Positions 8,945-15,420 of a DNA stretch of 44,175 bases are shown here, in pieces (within the stretch, counting starts at the first letter, position 1; every line of letters begins with the position of its first letter). The DNA lies in IMG/VR virus record IMGVR_UViG_3300041409_000074, positions 1 to 44,175 of that record; one strand, written 5' to 3'. Source of the DNA: a virus. The position numbers were made by a program, and so were the translations under genes. The notes under the pieces were generated by a model, which saw nothing but the letters and a program-made list of their open reading frames with translations, did no database searches and was not told the origin of the DNA.

Positions 8945-9153
8945 GACTTCCCCGGAGGTGGCGCCCTAACCCCGCAGAAAACCTAGGGTTTCTTGGCTTA
9001 GGAGGAAGAACTATGCGCGGTCTCGCGCCTAGCGTTTTGTTGGCCCTTTGGCCCCCGTATACGTTTTGGCGCTGGAAGGACCCAAGGGTGGGGGTGGGTG
9101 CGCGCCGCTCGTATGTCAGGGCGTGTCGGCGGATTGAGGGGCGGCGGGGATGA
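8945..9153. other. Gene-free stretch upstream of terS, candidate cos/packaging region
   Basis: No gene of convincing composition lies here. The stretch contains a near-palindrome AAACCTAGGGTTT around 8979-8993, a purine-rich AGGAGGAAGAA tract, and G-rich repeats (GGGTGGGGGTGGG). In lambda-like phages the cohesive-end and terminase-binding site sits immediately before the small terminase gene, so this is the place to look for it. Neither a nick site nor terminase boxes can be proven from sequence alone. Confidence 0.3.
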
Positions 9154-9227
9154 TGGCGGGGGCAGGAGTTGAACCTGCGACCTCCGGATAATGAGTCCAG
9201 CGAGCTACCGGGCTGCTCTACCCCGCA
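9154..9227 (-). tRNA. tRNA-Met (CAU), initiator-like
   Basis: A full cloverleaf folds on the minus strand in 74 bases without an encoded CCA. The acceptor stem has G2-C71 to G7-C66 paired, with a T1/C72 mismatch like the unpaired first base pair of initiator tRNAs. The D arm (AGCAGCCCGGTAGCTCGCT) is of initiator type. The anticodon loop is CTCATTA (anticodon CAU) on stem CTGGA/TCCGG, and the T arm is GCAGG-TTCAACT-CCTGC. The anticodon stem lacks the three G-C pairs typical of initiators (third pair A-T). It lies between the NusG-like gene and terS and would be transcribed with the late operon. Confidence 0.9.
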
Positions 9228-9400
9228 TTTCGGATGGGGTAGGCGCCGCGACGTTGGCCTGGCCGGCCTGTCGCTTTCCCCCATGTCTCTAGATTCCGCG
9301 AGAAGCAGGCGCTTCCATCGCGGGATTGGCGAGGTCTGCACTGCCCGAGATCGGGCCCAGATCGAAATGCTCGCCGGCCGCTTATGCGGCGGTGCCCTCA
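9228..9400. other. Spacer between tRNA and NusG-like gene
   Basis: This 173-base spacer holds no convincing gene. A short hairpin GCCGCTTATGCGGC occurs near 9378-9391 at the end of the NusG-like gene and might slow or end some transcripts. I see no strong T-tract terminator on either strand. Confidence 0.4.
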
Positions 9401-9970
9401 TCAGGCTTGTCCGCCGTTTGCACCATTTGGGTTCAAAAGGAAAGTCTCAATTTTCAGCCGGAAGTTTCCGAGCTGGAGATCGGTCGTGTTGCCATTGCTC
9501 CGCAGCACCTCGCCGTGGACGCCACCGAAGATGCCATCAGGCACCGAGGCCTTTGATCCTTTGGGTAGGACTGGGCGGTCCTTCGCCGGCACAGCCCGCT
9601 TCTCCGACACGCGCAGCTCGTCGAGCGCCGCATCCCTTACGGTCGGGATCCGCTCCCGATCGTGGAAGATCGCGAAGCGCGAATGGCCGGCCTGACGGAG
9701 CCCGGCGCCGCGCCGCGGTTGGACCGGCATGGCCGCCAGCTCAAGCATGTCGATCAGGTGGACCGCGCGAACGAAGACGATCCCAGCGAGGAGGGGTAGC
9801 GTAACCCGGCGCTTCACGTTCGCCCTGGGCACGGTGTAGGTCTTCACATAGCTCGGCGCCCACGCGTCGAAGCCGTCCTCCTTCAACGACGTGACAAGGG
9901 GCAGGGTGCAGCGCCCCGCCGTTCGCAGAATAATCCAATCGGCGCTCGCCGCCGCCGCATCCCTACTCAT
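9401..9970 (-). CDS. NusG/RfaH-like transcription antiterminator
   Basis: A 189-residue protein. Residues about 10-90 match a NusG N-terminal domain: DWIILRTAGRCTLPLVTSL, GFDAWAPSYVKTY, RRVTLPLLAGIVFVRA. This is the pattern W-x-[VI]-x-R-(7)-L...G-x-x-(A)-[YW]-x-P followed by the PLFPGYVF-like strand. A KOW-like module (GIFGGVHGEV...TTDLQLGNFRLKI) forms the C-terminus. NusG paralogues bind RNA polymerase and make it resist pausing or termination. The gene lies between the replication block and the tRNA/terminase/late operon on the same strand, where lambda has Q, so it probably allows late transcription. It starts near 9970 with a weak upstream ribosome site. Confidence 0.75.
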   Translation of the reverse strand: MSRDAAAASADWIILRTAGRCTLPLVTSLKEDGFDAWAPSYVKTYTVPRANVKRRVTLPLLAGIVFVRAVHLIDMLELAAMPVQPRRGAGLRQAGHSRFAIFHDRERIPTVRDAALDELRVSEKRAVPAKDRPVLPKGSKASVPDGIFGGVHGEVLRSNGNTTDLQLGNFRLKIETFLLNPNGANGGQA

Positions 9971-10024
9971 TGCACAAACCTCCCCGCCCTTTACCCGAAG
10001 CCCCCACGTGGGACTTGACCTGGA

Positions 10025-10066
10025 GGGGGCACCGGGGGTAGCGCGTTAGCGCGCACCCCCGCCCCC
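10025..10066. other. Large GC-rich hairpin upstream of NusG-like gene
   Basis: GGGGGC (10025-10030) pairs with GCCCCC (10061-10066), then after a three-base bulge GGGGGT (10034-10039) pairs with ACCCCC (10055-10060), then after one bulged A, GCGCG pairs with CGCGC round a TTAG loop. In all 17 base pairs form on either strand. No T-tract follows, so it is not a textbook intrinsic terminator, but minus-strand transcripts from the replication operon must pass it before reaching the NusG-like gene. A pause site or antitermination target is possible. Confidence 0.7.
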
Positions 10067-10156
10067 GCCGGCCCCACAGCCCCGCTGCACGGCCCGAAAT
10101 CCCTGAAAATCCGACCTGAAAAGCCCCTTTTGGCGCGCCCGCGCCGGCGGGGCCGG

Positions 10157-10273
10157 AACTGTCACAAGAACTGGCACGTGACGCCTGTGCCAGATGCGGT
10201 GCCTGCCCCCGAAAATGGCGGAAAACTGCCAAGGTGAATGCCACGCGTGACAGTTGTGACAGTTGTGCCAAAT
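10157..10273. repeat. Iteron-like cluster GTGMCAGTT
   Basis: Six copies of a nine-base motif lie in 117 bases. GTGACAGTT occurs twice in tandem (10247-10255 and 10256-10264) and is followed by the variant GTGCCAAAT (10265-10273). GTGCCAGAT lies at 10187-10195. The inverse copies AACTGTCAC (10157-10165) and AACTGGCAC (10169-10177) are on the other strand. The cluster is in the gene-free 306-base stretch (9971-10276) beside the primase and helicase genes. Direct and inverted nine-base repeats are typical of replication origins or initiator binding sites, so this is the best origin candidate. Confidence 0.5.
10217..10232. repeat. 16-bp sequence shared with 21830-21845 (copy 1)
   Basis: The sixteen bases GGCGGAAAACTGCCAA are identical at 10217-10232 and 21830-21845, the two main gene-free regulatory stretches of the genome. 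The sequence has short self-complementary ends (GGC...GCC). An exact 16-base match between two non-coding sites in a 44-kb genome is unlikely by chance. Confidence 0.6.
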
Positions 10274-10276
10274 AGG

Positions 10277-10711
10277 TCATTTCCCCGCTTTCCGATCATC
10301 GAATGTCCAGAGCAGCGACGATCCGGCCGGCATGTGCGGGCGGTGGATGACGTAGCGGGTGCCGATGCGAATCACCGCCTCGGCCGAGTCGATCTTCGCC
10401 AGCACGCCTCCGCGCATCGCAACGGCCAGCCCGAAGAAACCGTCCGCCTGATCGGGCTCGAAGCCGAACAGGTTCTCCATCGACCATCCGGCCGGAACGA
10501 CAATCTCCGCATAATGGGTGGCCAGCTGCAGCGCGTCCGCCACGATTTGAGCCCAACGCTCTGGCGTGGCGCCACGCGGGACCGTCCGATCATGTAGTAG
10601 CACCAGGCCGTGTTCCCAATCGTCCGGGATCTGGCGCAACGGTACGACATCGGCCGGCCGCTCCGCCCGCTCGACAAAGCGGTCGGGATCGAACTCGAAG
10701 GCGCCGCTCAT
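10277..10711 (-). CDS. Hypothetical replication-operon protein
   Basis: The protein has 144 residues, beginning MSGAFEFDPDRFVERAE. Visible segments are ADVVPLRQIPDDWEHGLVLLHD, a helical middle around RWAQIVADALQLATHYAEIVV, and a C-terminus with strands (VIRIGTRYVIHRPH). I see no known catalytic motif and no membrane segment. It starts inside the stop of the helicase-like gene in an ATGA overlap, so it is the last gene of the cro-primase-helicase operon and probably serves replication or its control. The function is unknown. Confidence 0.8.
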   Translation of the reverse strand: MSGAFEFDPDRFVERAERPADVVPLRQIPDDWEHGLVLLHDRTVPRGATPERWAQIVADALQLATHYAEIVVPAGWSMENLFGFEPDQADGFFGLAVAMRGGVLAKIDSAEAVIRIGTRYVIHRPHMPAGSSLLWTFDDRKAGK

Positions 10712-12228
10712 GCCTCGGCCTCGGCGTCATCGGTGAGGACGGTGAAGGCCTCGCGAGCCACGTCCTTCTTGCCCTTATAGACGATCTCGACCGGGCCCGT
10801 GGTGATCGGCGCGAGGTGCTTCATGTCGACCAGCAAGTTGATGGCCCGCTCGCGGTCGGTGCCGTTCATGCTCCGCCCCGGGCCATACCGACCTAGGAAG
10901 CGCCGGCCGACGATCGGGATGGACTGGGCGCGGATCCACTCGATCATTGCCGAGGCGCGCTCGGTATCGTCATCGACCGACCCGACGCCGAATAGGCGCA
11001 GCGCCTCGCCGGCATAGAACTGCGCGAGCTTAATGCCCGCGGCGAGCGCCCGCCCACTGATCTCGACGACACTGCGGTCTTCGAAATAGGCCATCACGGC
11101 GGCGATGCGGACCGAATGTTCGGGTAGCTTGGCGGCGAAGCCCGAGATCTGTTCGAACTTGCCACCCTTCTTCAGGTCGATCTCGACGGCGTCGTGCCAC
11201 AGGATGAACATCCTGCGGGCCTCGTCCGACAGCCGAAGCTCCTTCGGCTTCAGCTCGCGCGTCACCGGCTCCATCGGCATGGGTGATCGCAGTAGGTGGA
11301 AAAGCCGAGCCCCGTATTGCTCGAGCGCCAAGCGGGAGTCGTCGGCGGCCTCGTGCCACATTCGCTCGCCCTTACGGCTGGTCGGGTGGCAGACCAGCAT
11401 TCGGGACATCAGGCCCTGGCTGGCCAAGTCGGCGTCGCCGAACAACTTCTTTGCGATCCGCTCCTGGATCATCAGGTGCAGCGACAATCGCCGCCCCCGC
11501 AGGATTGTGAACCCGTCCGCGCCGCGCACCCGCTTGATCGGGGCGCCATCCCATAGCTTCGACAGGGCCGCGCCGGTCGCGACGCGATTGTCCTCTTGCA
11601 TCGAATATCCGCCCAGCCATTGCCCCCCCTCGTCGGAGAACAGGCCGAGTGACGGCATGGCTTCAGCGAATAGCTTCTGGAGGCCCGGGAGCGTGCCCTC
11701 GTCGGACAGCAGCATTGGTGTCGGCGGCGCCACGGGCTCCTCGCCGCAGGCCTCGATCGCTTGCTTGATTGCGGCCCGGGTCTTGTTCGCCCCGGTCTCA
11801 GCTTTCTTTCGGGCAGCACGATATGCGGCGGCATCCGCCGTGTAGCCCGACTGGGCCTCCATATGATCGCGCTGCATCTCTTCCTCGCGCTGGCGCACGG
11901 GGTAGAGGGCGAGCTTGTCGGCGGACGATTTCCTTTCGCCTGAAGCCGCGACGCTGACCATGAAAAGGCTGGCCGGCACGCGCTCGCCGGTGGGAAGGAT
12001 GACGTCGACATAGGGCTGAACGCCTAGCGCCGCCGCGGCCAGGACGGATTGCCCGGCGATTGCCGCGGGCAGCTGCACCTTGTCGATGATCGCGCGCGCC
12101 GCCTCTTGAAGCTTCGGGCTCAGCGCGTCGATCGGATATTCGCCCGGCTCGGCGACCGGCGGGCGGATGGGTATCGGCTGGGCGGGCAGCGGCTCGACGT
12201 TGTCGAACTCCTTGGCGAAGGCACCCAT
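10708..12228 (-). CDS. DUF3987-family helicase-like replication protein
   Basis: The start is ATG at 12228 (MGAFAKEFDN), which overlaps the primase stop in an ATGA junction; a longer form would run into the primase gene. The 506-residue protein resembles DUF3987 (YfjI-like) proteins, which occur beside primases in phages and plasmids. A P-loop-like segment ASGERKSSAD lies near residues 95-104, followed by a long charged helix and acidic segments (LLSDEGTL, GLFSDEGGQWLGG) suited to a Walker B/sensor role. The C-terminal part includes a likely winged-helix region (AINLLVDMKHLAPI). It probably acts as the replicative helicase or loader. Confidence 0.8.
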   Translation of the reverse strand: MGAFAKEFDNVEPLPAQPIPIRPPVAEPGEYPIDALSPKLQEAARAIIDKVQLPAAIAGQSVLAAAALGVQPYVDVILPTGERVPASLFMVSVAASGERKSSADKLALYPVRQREEEMQRDHMEAQSGYTADAAAYRAARKKAETGANKTRAAIKQAIEACGEEPVAPPTPMLLSDEGTLPGLQKLFAEAMPSLGLFSDEGGQWLGGYSMQEDNRVATGAALSKLWDGAPIKRVRGADGFTILRGRRLSLHLMIQERIAKKLFGDADLASQGLMSRMLVCHPTSRKGERMWHEAADDSRLALEQYGARLFHLLRSPMPMEPVTRELKPKELRLSDEARRMFILWHDAVEIDLKKGGKFEQISGFAAKLPEHSVRIAAVMAYFEDRSVVEISGRALAAGIKLAQFYAGEALRLFGVGSVDDDTERASAMIEWIRAQSIPIVGRRFLGRYGPGRSMNGTDRERAINLLVDMKHLAPITTGPVEIVYKGKKDVAREAFTVLTDDAEAEA

Positions 12229-13232
12229 CAGGAACGTCCCACCCGAAGCTGGTCGTTCCAATCGTCGAACTCTTCGGCGGGCGCGGCGTGGCCGACGTCG
12301 AGGCCCCGGTTGGTTAGTGCGATGGCGGCCTTGTTCGAGGCGACCCGGCCGGCGGTGTTGTTCTGCCTCGCGATGATCACCCGCTTCACGATCGGCGGGA
12401 ATTGAACCTGCGGCATCATGCTCGTGCCGAACGGGATCCAGACGGGAAAGCCTGGCCCCTCCTGCATGATCGACAGCCCGTCTTCGGGCGCCTCGGGCAG
12501 GATGACCGTCGCCTCGGCTGGGCCCAGCCGGCAGACCGAGCCCCGGATATTGCCCAAGCTCAATTTGCAGTCCGCCTTGCCCAGGCGGGCGTCATCATCC
12601 TGGAAGAATACGCGCTGGACTCCGACGATCGCGCCGGTGAGATCCTCGGCGCCGAATATCAGCGCAGGCCGCTTCCGACCCCATTCGCCAGTCTCCTTAT
12701 TTCGCCACGATGGGATCAGGCCGAAGCGGACGGTGGCCGGCATCGAGACCGTGATCCCGCGGGCGCGCAGGTAGACCTCGCCGTCGGTGCCGGCGACGTC
12801 GACGCCCTCCTTGTAGAAGCGGCGCGCATCCTCCTCATTCCTGAGTTGGTCGAGCCGCTCTTCCGCCTGGGCGACCGCACGCTCTTGCGGCGTCCATGAC
12901 GGGAGGTCCTCGTTGGCGAGTCCGCGCCAAGCATCCCGAAAGCCGATGCCATGCAGGTCCATGGCGAATCTGAAGATGTCGCCATGCCAGCCGCAACCGA
13001 AGCAGTGGGCCCACTCCTTCTCGTCGACGACGGTGAAGCTGGGTGTCTTCTCGTGATGGAACGGGCAGAGGCCCTTAAATTCTCGGCCAGTCTTCGTGAG
13101 CTTGATGGCGGCGCCGACGACGCCGGACATGCGCAGGTGCGCTTTCAGCGCATCGCACCGGCGGCGAAACTCCTCATCGGCAAGCCGAGAGCTTAGCTGA
13201 CCGCTACCGGATTGCCGGTGCGCGCCCCCCAC
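12228..13232 (-). CDS. DNA primase with CHC2 zinc finger and Toprim domain
   Basis: The 334-residue protein carries a DnaG-type zinc finger: C56, H59, C77 and C80 in GLCPFHHEKTPSF and AHCFGCGWHGD. The middle contains a primase core region (ARGITVSMPATVRFGLIPSW; RPALIFGAEDLTGAIVGVQR), and the C-terminal third (VILPEAPEDGLSIMQ; VKRVIIARQNNTAG) matches a Toprim fold in which the usual EG is PEDG and the usual D residues are partly replaced. It would make RNA primers at the fork. The start is a GTG at 13232, close behind the Cro-like gene; the ribosome site is weak, so coupling to cro is likely. Confidence 0.88.
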   Translation of the reverse strand: MGGAHRQSGSGQLSSRLADEEFRRRCDALKAHLRMSGVVGAAIKLTKTGREFKGLCPFHHEKTPSFTVVDEKEWAHCFGCGWHGDIFRFAMDLHGIGFRDAWRGLANEDLPSWTPQERAVAQAEERLDQLRNEEDARRFYKEGVDVAGTDGEVYLRARGITVSMPATVRFGLIPSWRNKETGEWGRKRPALIFGAEDLTGAIVGVQRVFFQDDDARLGKADCKLSLGNIRGSVCRLGPAEATVILPEAPEDGLSIMQEGPGFPVWIPFGTSMMPQVQFPPIVKRVIIARQNNTAGRVASNKAAIALTNRGLDVGHAAPAEEFDDWNDQLRVGRS

Positions 13233-13237
13233 CGGGC

Positions 13238-13438
13238 CTACTCCGCCGCTTCTGCGACGAAGTCGTCGGCGGTGACCTTTCCCTCGGTTTCTCGGCGGAT
13301 CGCCGCAAGCGCGTCCCCTCGCGGGAAGCGCTGGCCCTTGGCGTACCGCTCGACGGTGCGCGGATGCTTGGTCCCGATCCGCTTGGCGAACTCGGTGTAG
13401 GAGAGCTTGGTCTCCTCAAGGAAAGTGGAAAGCTTCAT
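13238..13438 (-). CDS. cro: Cro-like HTH repressor
   Basis: This 66-residue protein is a single helix-turn-helix domain: YTEFAKRIGTKHPRTVERYAKG carries the two helices, followed by FPRGDALAAIRRETEG. It is divergent from the cI-like gene across a 122-base operator region, the classic cI/cro arrangement. It is the first gene of the minus-strand early operon (cro, primase, helicase). The expected role is to bind the TAGCC-N5-GGCTA operators and turn off the repressor during lytic growth. The C-terminus is acidic and short, with no other domain. Confidence 0.85.
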   Translation of the reverse strand: MKLSTFLEETKLSYTEFAKRIGTKHPRTVERYAKGQRFPRGDALAAIRRETEGKVTADDFVAEAAE

Positions 13439-13450
13439 AGTGATACAGAT

Positions 13451-13465
13451 TAGCCAATCCGGCTA
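13451..13465. promoter_or_regulatory. Repressor operator O1 (TAGCC-N5-GGCTA)
   Basis: TAGCCAATCCGGCTA is a perfect inverted repeat with 5-base arms. It lies just upstream of the cro start on the minus strand, inside the expected cro promoter. Related sites occur at 13491, 13514, 14146, 14182 and 21938. Confidence 0.75.
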
Positions 13466-13490
13466 GAAATGGAAGCGTGAAATTCCTTAA

Positions 13491-13505
13491 CCACCTTTTT
13501 GGCTA
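13491..13505. promoter_or_regulatory. Repressor half-operator O2
   Basis: CCACC-TTTTT-GGCTA keeps one perfect arm (GGCTA) and a degenerate second arm with the same 5-base spacing. It lies between O1 and O3 in the cro/cI intergenic region and is probably a weaker site. Confidence 0.45.
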
Positions 13506-13513
13506 TCGCCCCT

Positions 13514-13528
13514 TGGCCGAACTGGCTA
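13514..13528. promoter_or_regulatory. Repressor operator O3
   Basis: TGGCC-GAACT-GGCTA differs from the consensus at one arm base. It is nearest to the cI start (13561), so binding here would be expected to affect repressor expression, as lambda OR3 does. Confidence 0.6.
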
Positions 13529-13560
13529 AATGCCACGCTTCGCACGGGGAGTAGATCGCC

Positions 13561-14142
13561 ATGGAGAACAATATTCGGAAGCTGCGCCAGGAGCGCGGCT
13601 GGACCCAGCAGGAGCTGGCTGATCGCATTGAGGGCAAGCCTCACTTCGCGACCATCCACAAGCTGGAGAGCAACATCCGCGGGCTCACGACGAAATGGAT
13701 CGAGAAGATCGCGAAGGCTCTCGGAGTACCCGAGGAGGCGATCACCACCCCCGCGCGGAGCGCCGACCAGCCGCGCCAGGTCCCGCTTATAGGTCAGATT
13801 GCAGCCGGCGCCTGGAGAGAGGCGATTCACGCGCCCGTGGACTTTGTGTGGACGACGGGTGGCGGGCCCCGCGTCTTCGGCCTCCTGCCTGTCGGCGACA
13901 GCATGAATAGGCTGATCCCCGAGGGCGCTCACGTCCTGGTCGACCCAGACGATGTGGAGCTGAAGGACGGCAAGGTCTACGCGGTGCGGAACGATGCCGG
14001 CGAGGCAACCATAAAGCGCTATCGAAGCGATCCGCCGCGCCTCGAGCCAGTTTCCGACAATGCCGAGCACCAGCCCATATTCTTCGGGCGCGAAGCCTTC
14101 GTCATCATCGGCCGCGTCATCGCGCAGGGCAGAAATATGTGA
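13561..14142 (+). CDS. cI: CI/LexA-like phage repressor (XRE HTH + S24 peptidase)
   Basis: The 193-residue repressor has an N-terminal XRE helix-turn-helix (residues about 3-58: RQERGWTQQELADRI ... HKLESNIRG). A C-terminal S24 self-cleavage domain carries an Ala82-Gly83 cleavage site in IAAGAW, the nucleophile Ser114 in GDSMN and the general base Lys152 in ATIKRYR. It should maintain lysogeny and be inactivated by RecA-stimulated self-cleavage after DNA damage. It is preceded by a GGGGAG ribosome site. Operator copies flank it on both sides (13451-13528 and 14146-14196), so it should control cro, itself and the downstream operon. Confidence 0.92.
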   Translation: MENNIRKLRQERGWTQQELADRIEGKPHFATIHKLESNIRGLTTKWIEKIAKALGVPEEAITTPARSADQPRQVPLIGQIAAGAWREAIHAPVDFVWTTGGGPRVFGLLPVGDSMNRLIPEGAHVLVDPDDVELKDGKVYAVRNDAGEATIKRYRSDPPRLEPVSDNAEHQPIFFGREAFVIIGRVIAQGRNM

Positions 14143-14145
14143 ACC

Positions 14146-14160
14146 TAGCCATTATGGCTA
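14146..14160. promoter_or_regulatory. Repressor operator O4
   Basis: TAGCCATTATGGCTA is a perfect-arm TAGCC-N5-GGCTA site beginning 3 bases after the cI stop codon. Confidence 0.75.
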
Positions 14161-14170
14161 AAAAGAATGG

Positions 14171-14200
14171 TTGACGAACATTAGCCAGATTGGCTAGCCT
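14171..14200 (+). promoter_or_regulatory. Promoter with embedded operator O5 for the plus-strand operon
   Basis: A -35 box TTGACG (14171-14176) is followed at 18 bases by a weak -10 TAGCCT (14195-14200). Operator TAGCCAGATTGGCTA (14182-14196) fills the spacer and touches the -10, so repressor binding would block polymerase. This is the only evident promoter before the operon that starts at 14327. The remaining stretch to 14326 shows no gene and would be the leader. Confidence 0.6.
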
Positions 14201-14326
14201 TAGCTCGTTACCTGATCTCCTCCGGGACGAAGACGGTAGCGAGCAGGAAGGCTCGGCGCGCTGATTGCGCTGTGTAGCGGATAGCCTCCGCCGATCCCCC
14301 TGCGACCAATCGTAGGGAGACCATCA

Positions 14327-14950
14327 GTGAACGCTCAATCTCGCATTGCGACCACGGCGCCGCCCACCAGCGTGCCGCTGCCCACGCTCCGAGAGCGCTG
14401 GGAGCATGCCCGGCAATTTTACGCCGAATCCTGCAGGGCGCTCGACGCCCTCGGCACCGACTATGAAGACGCCGCACTCGATGCCGCCGTGGACATCATG
14501 GTCGCGGGATTCGACCCGCTGATGCTGACCCCCGCGCCCGGATCGGCCGAAGTCATCGAGAAGCTCGACTTGCTCCGGCATCGCTTCGGTGCCCGGCACG
14601 ACTGCAGCCTCGAAATACCGAACACCGTGCTCGCGGCGATCGTCGACGACATTCGGCGGCTGGCACCGCCCCCGGCCGACACGGCGCGCTGGGACACGGC
14701 ACTCGCGGAATATCAGACCGCGACCACCGCCGTCGAAGCCATCCCCGACGAAGACGAGGATGCGCAGATGAATGCGGTCACGATCGCGACCCGCGCCTTG
14801 GAGGCGCTGATTGCGATCCCCGCCCCCGACAACGCCGCCTTTGCGACCAAGCTGCGCATCATCGACGACGAAGGCTATCAAGGCGAGGCCCGCGTCTGGG
14901 GCGCGGTCATCGCCGATGCACGGCGCCTCGGCCCGACGGTGTCGGCATGA
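14327..14950 (+). CDS. Hypothetical protein, first gene of accessory operon
   Basis: The GTG start at 14327 follows a GGGAGA ribosome site. The 207-residue product is mostly alpha-helical and acidic, with repeated Ala-rich helices (DAALDAAVDIMVAGFD; AVTIATRALEALIAI) and a segment DEDEDAQMN in the middle. There is no signal peptide, membrane segment or known motif. It is the first gene behind the operator-controlled promoter and ends in an ATGA overlap with the next gene. The function is unknown; the position suggests expression only when the repressor is absent. Confidence 0.75.
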   Translation: MNAQSRIATTAPPTSVPLPTLRERWEHARQFYAESCRALDALGTDYEDAALDAAVDIMVAGFDPLMLTPAPGSAEVIEKLDLLRHRFGARHDCSLEIPNTVLAAIVDDIRRLAPPPADTARWDTALAEYQTATTAVEAIPDEDEDAQMNAVTIATRALEALIAIPAPDNAAFATKLRIIDDEGYQGEARVWGAVIADARRLGPTVSA

Positions 14951-15420
14951 GCGGCGCCCAGCAGCCCGGCCTCCGGTCGTTCATCGTCTATGATGAGCTT
15001 CCGGCTGGCCACGTCGCCCACGTCCTGAGAGGGGGCGAGGCCGACCCGCACATCATGCCCGGCGAGGTTGCGGTCATCGATCCAGCTCAGCGGGAGCCTG
15101 CCGAGCGCGAATTGTTCCTGATCCAGTTTCAGGCGCGGCGGCCCGAGGAGGCCGATCGACATCGCCGGATCGTCGAGGCTCGGCAAGACTTCGGCGGCTG
15201 GATGGTCGCGGCGGTCGCCGGCCAAGCGGTCATCAACCTCGCCACCGGGCGTCCGCTTGAGGGCAGGGACCGGGTCCGTCTTTGGGACGGGCCTTACCCC
15301 GCCGACTACCTCGCCAACATGCTGCTCGGCAGCGTCGTCGGCATCCTGAAAACAACCTTCGAAGAACCGCGCCGGGCCGCCTCGGCGGCGCCGGCCGCAC
15401 GCCCAGGGAGGCCGCTATGA
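14947..15420 (+). CDS. Hypothetical protein, possible degenerate S24-like fold
   Basis: The protein has 157 residues. The order MPGEVAVIDP ... ELFLIQFQ ... VRLWDGPYPADYL ... LLGSVVGIL resembles the strands of S24/LexA peptidase domains (PGDxVxVD ... GxVVGV), but no Ser/Lys pair is evident where the catalytic residues belong. The protein at 16412 shares the DGPY and G-x-VVGI segments, so the two may be distant paralogues. It has no HTH. Both ends overlap neighbours by 4 bases. The function is unknown; the fold assignment is inference. Confidence 0.7.
   Translation: MSGAQQPGLRSFIVYDELPAGHVAHVLRGGEADPHIMPGEVAVIDPAQREPAERELFLIQFQARRPEEADRHRRIVEARQDFGGWMVAAVAGQAVINLATGRPLEGRDRVRLWDGPYPADYLANMLLGSVVGILKTTFEEPRRAASAAPAARPGRPL

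Noticed and set aside
9154-9227. tRNA gene as the attachment site
   Set aside because: The tRNA is complete and about 13 kb from the integrase, within the late operon; attP is expected next to the integrase.
9963-10280. 105-residue minus-strand frame over the iteron region
   Set aside because: The frame is Arg/Gly/Ser-rich, runs through repeats and the large hairpin, and has no protein-like features.
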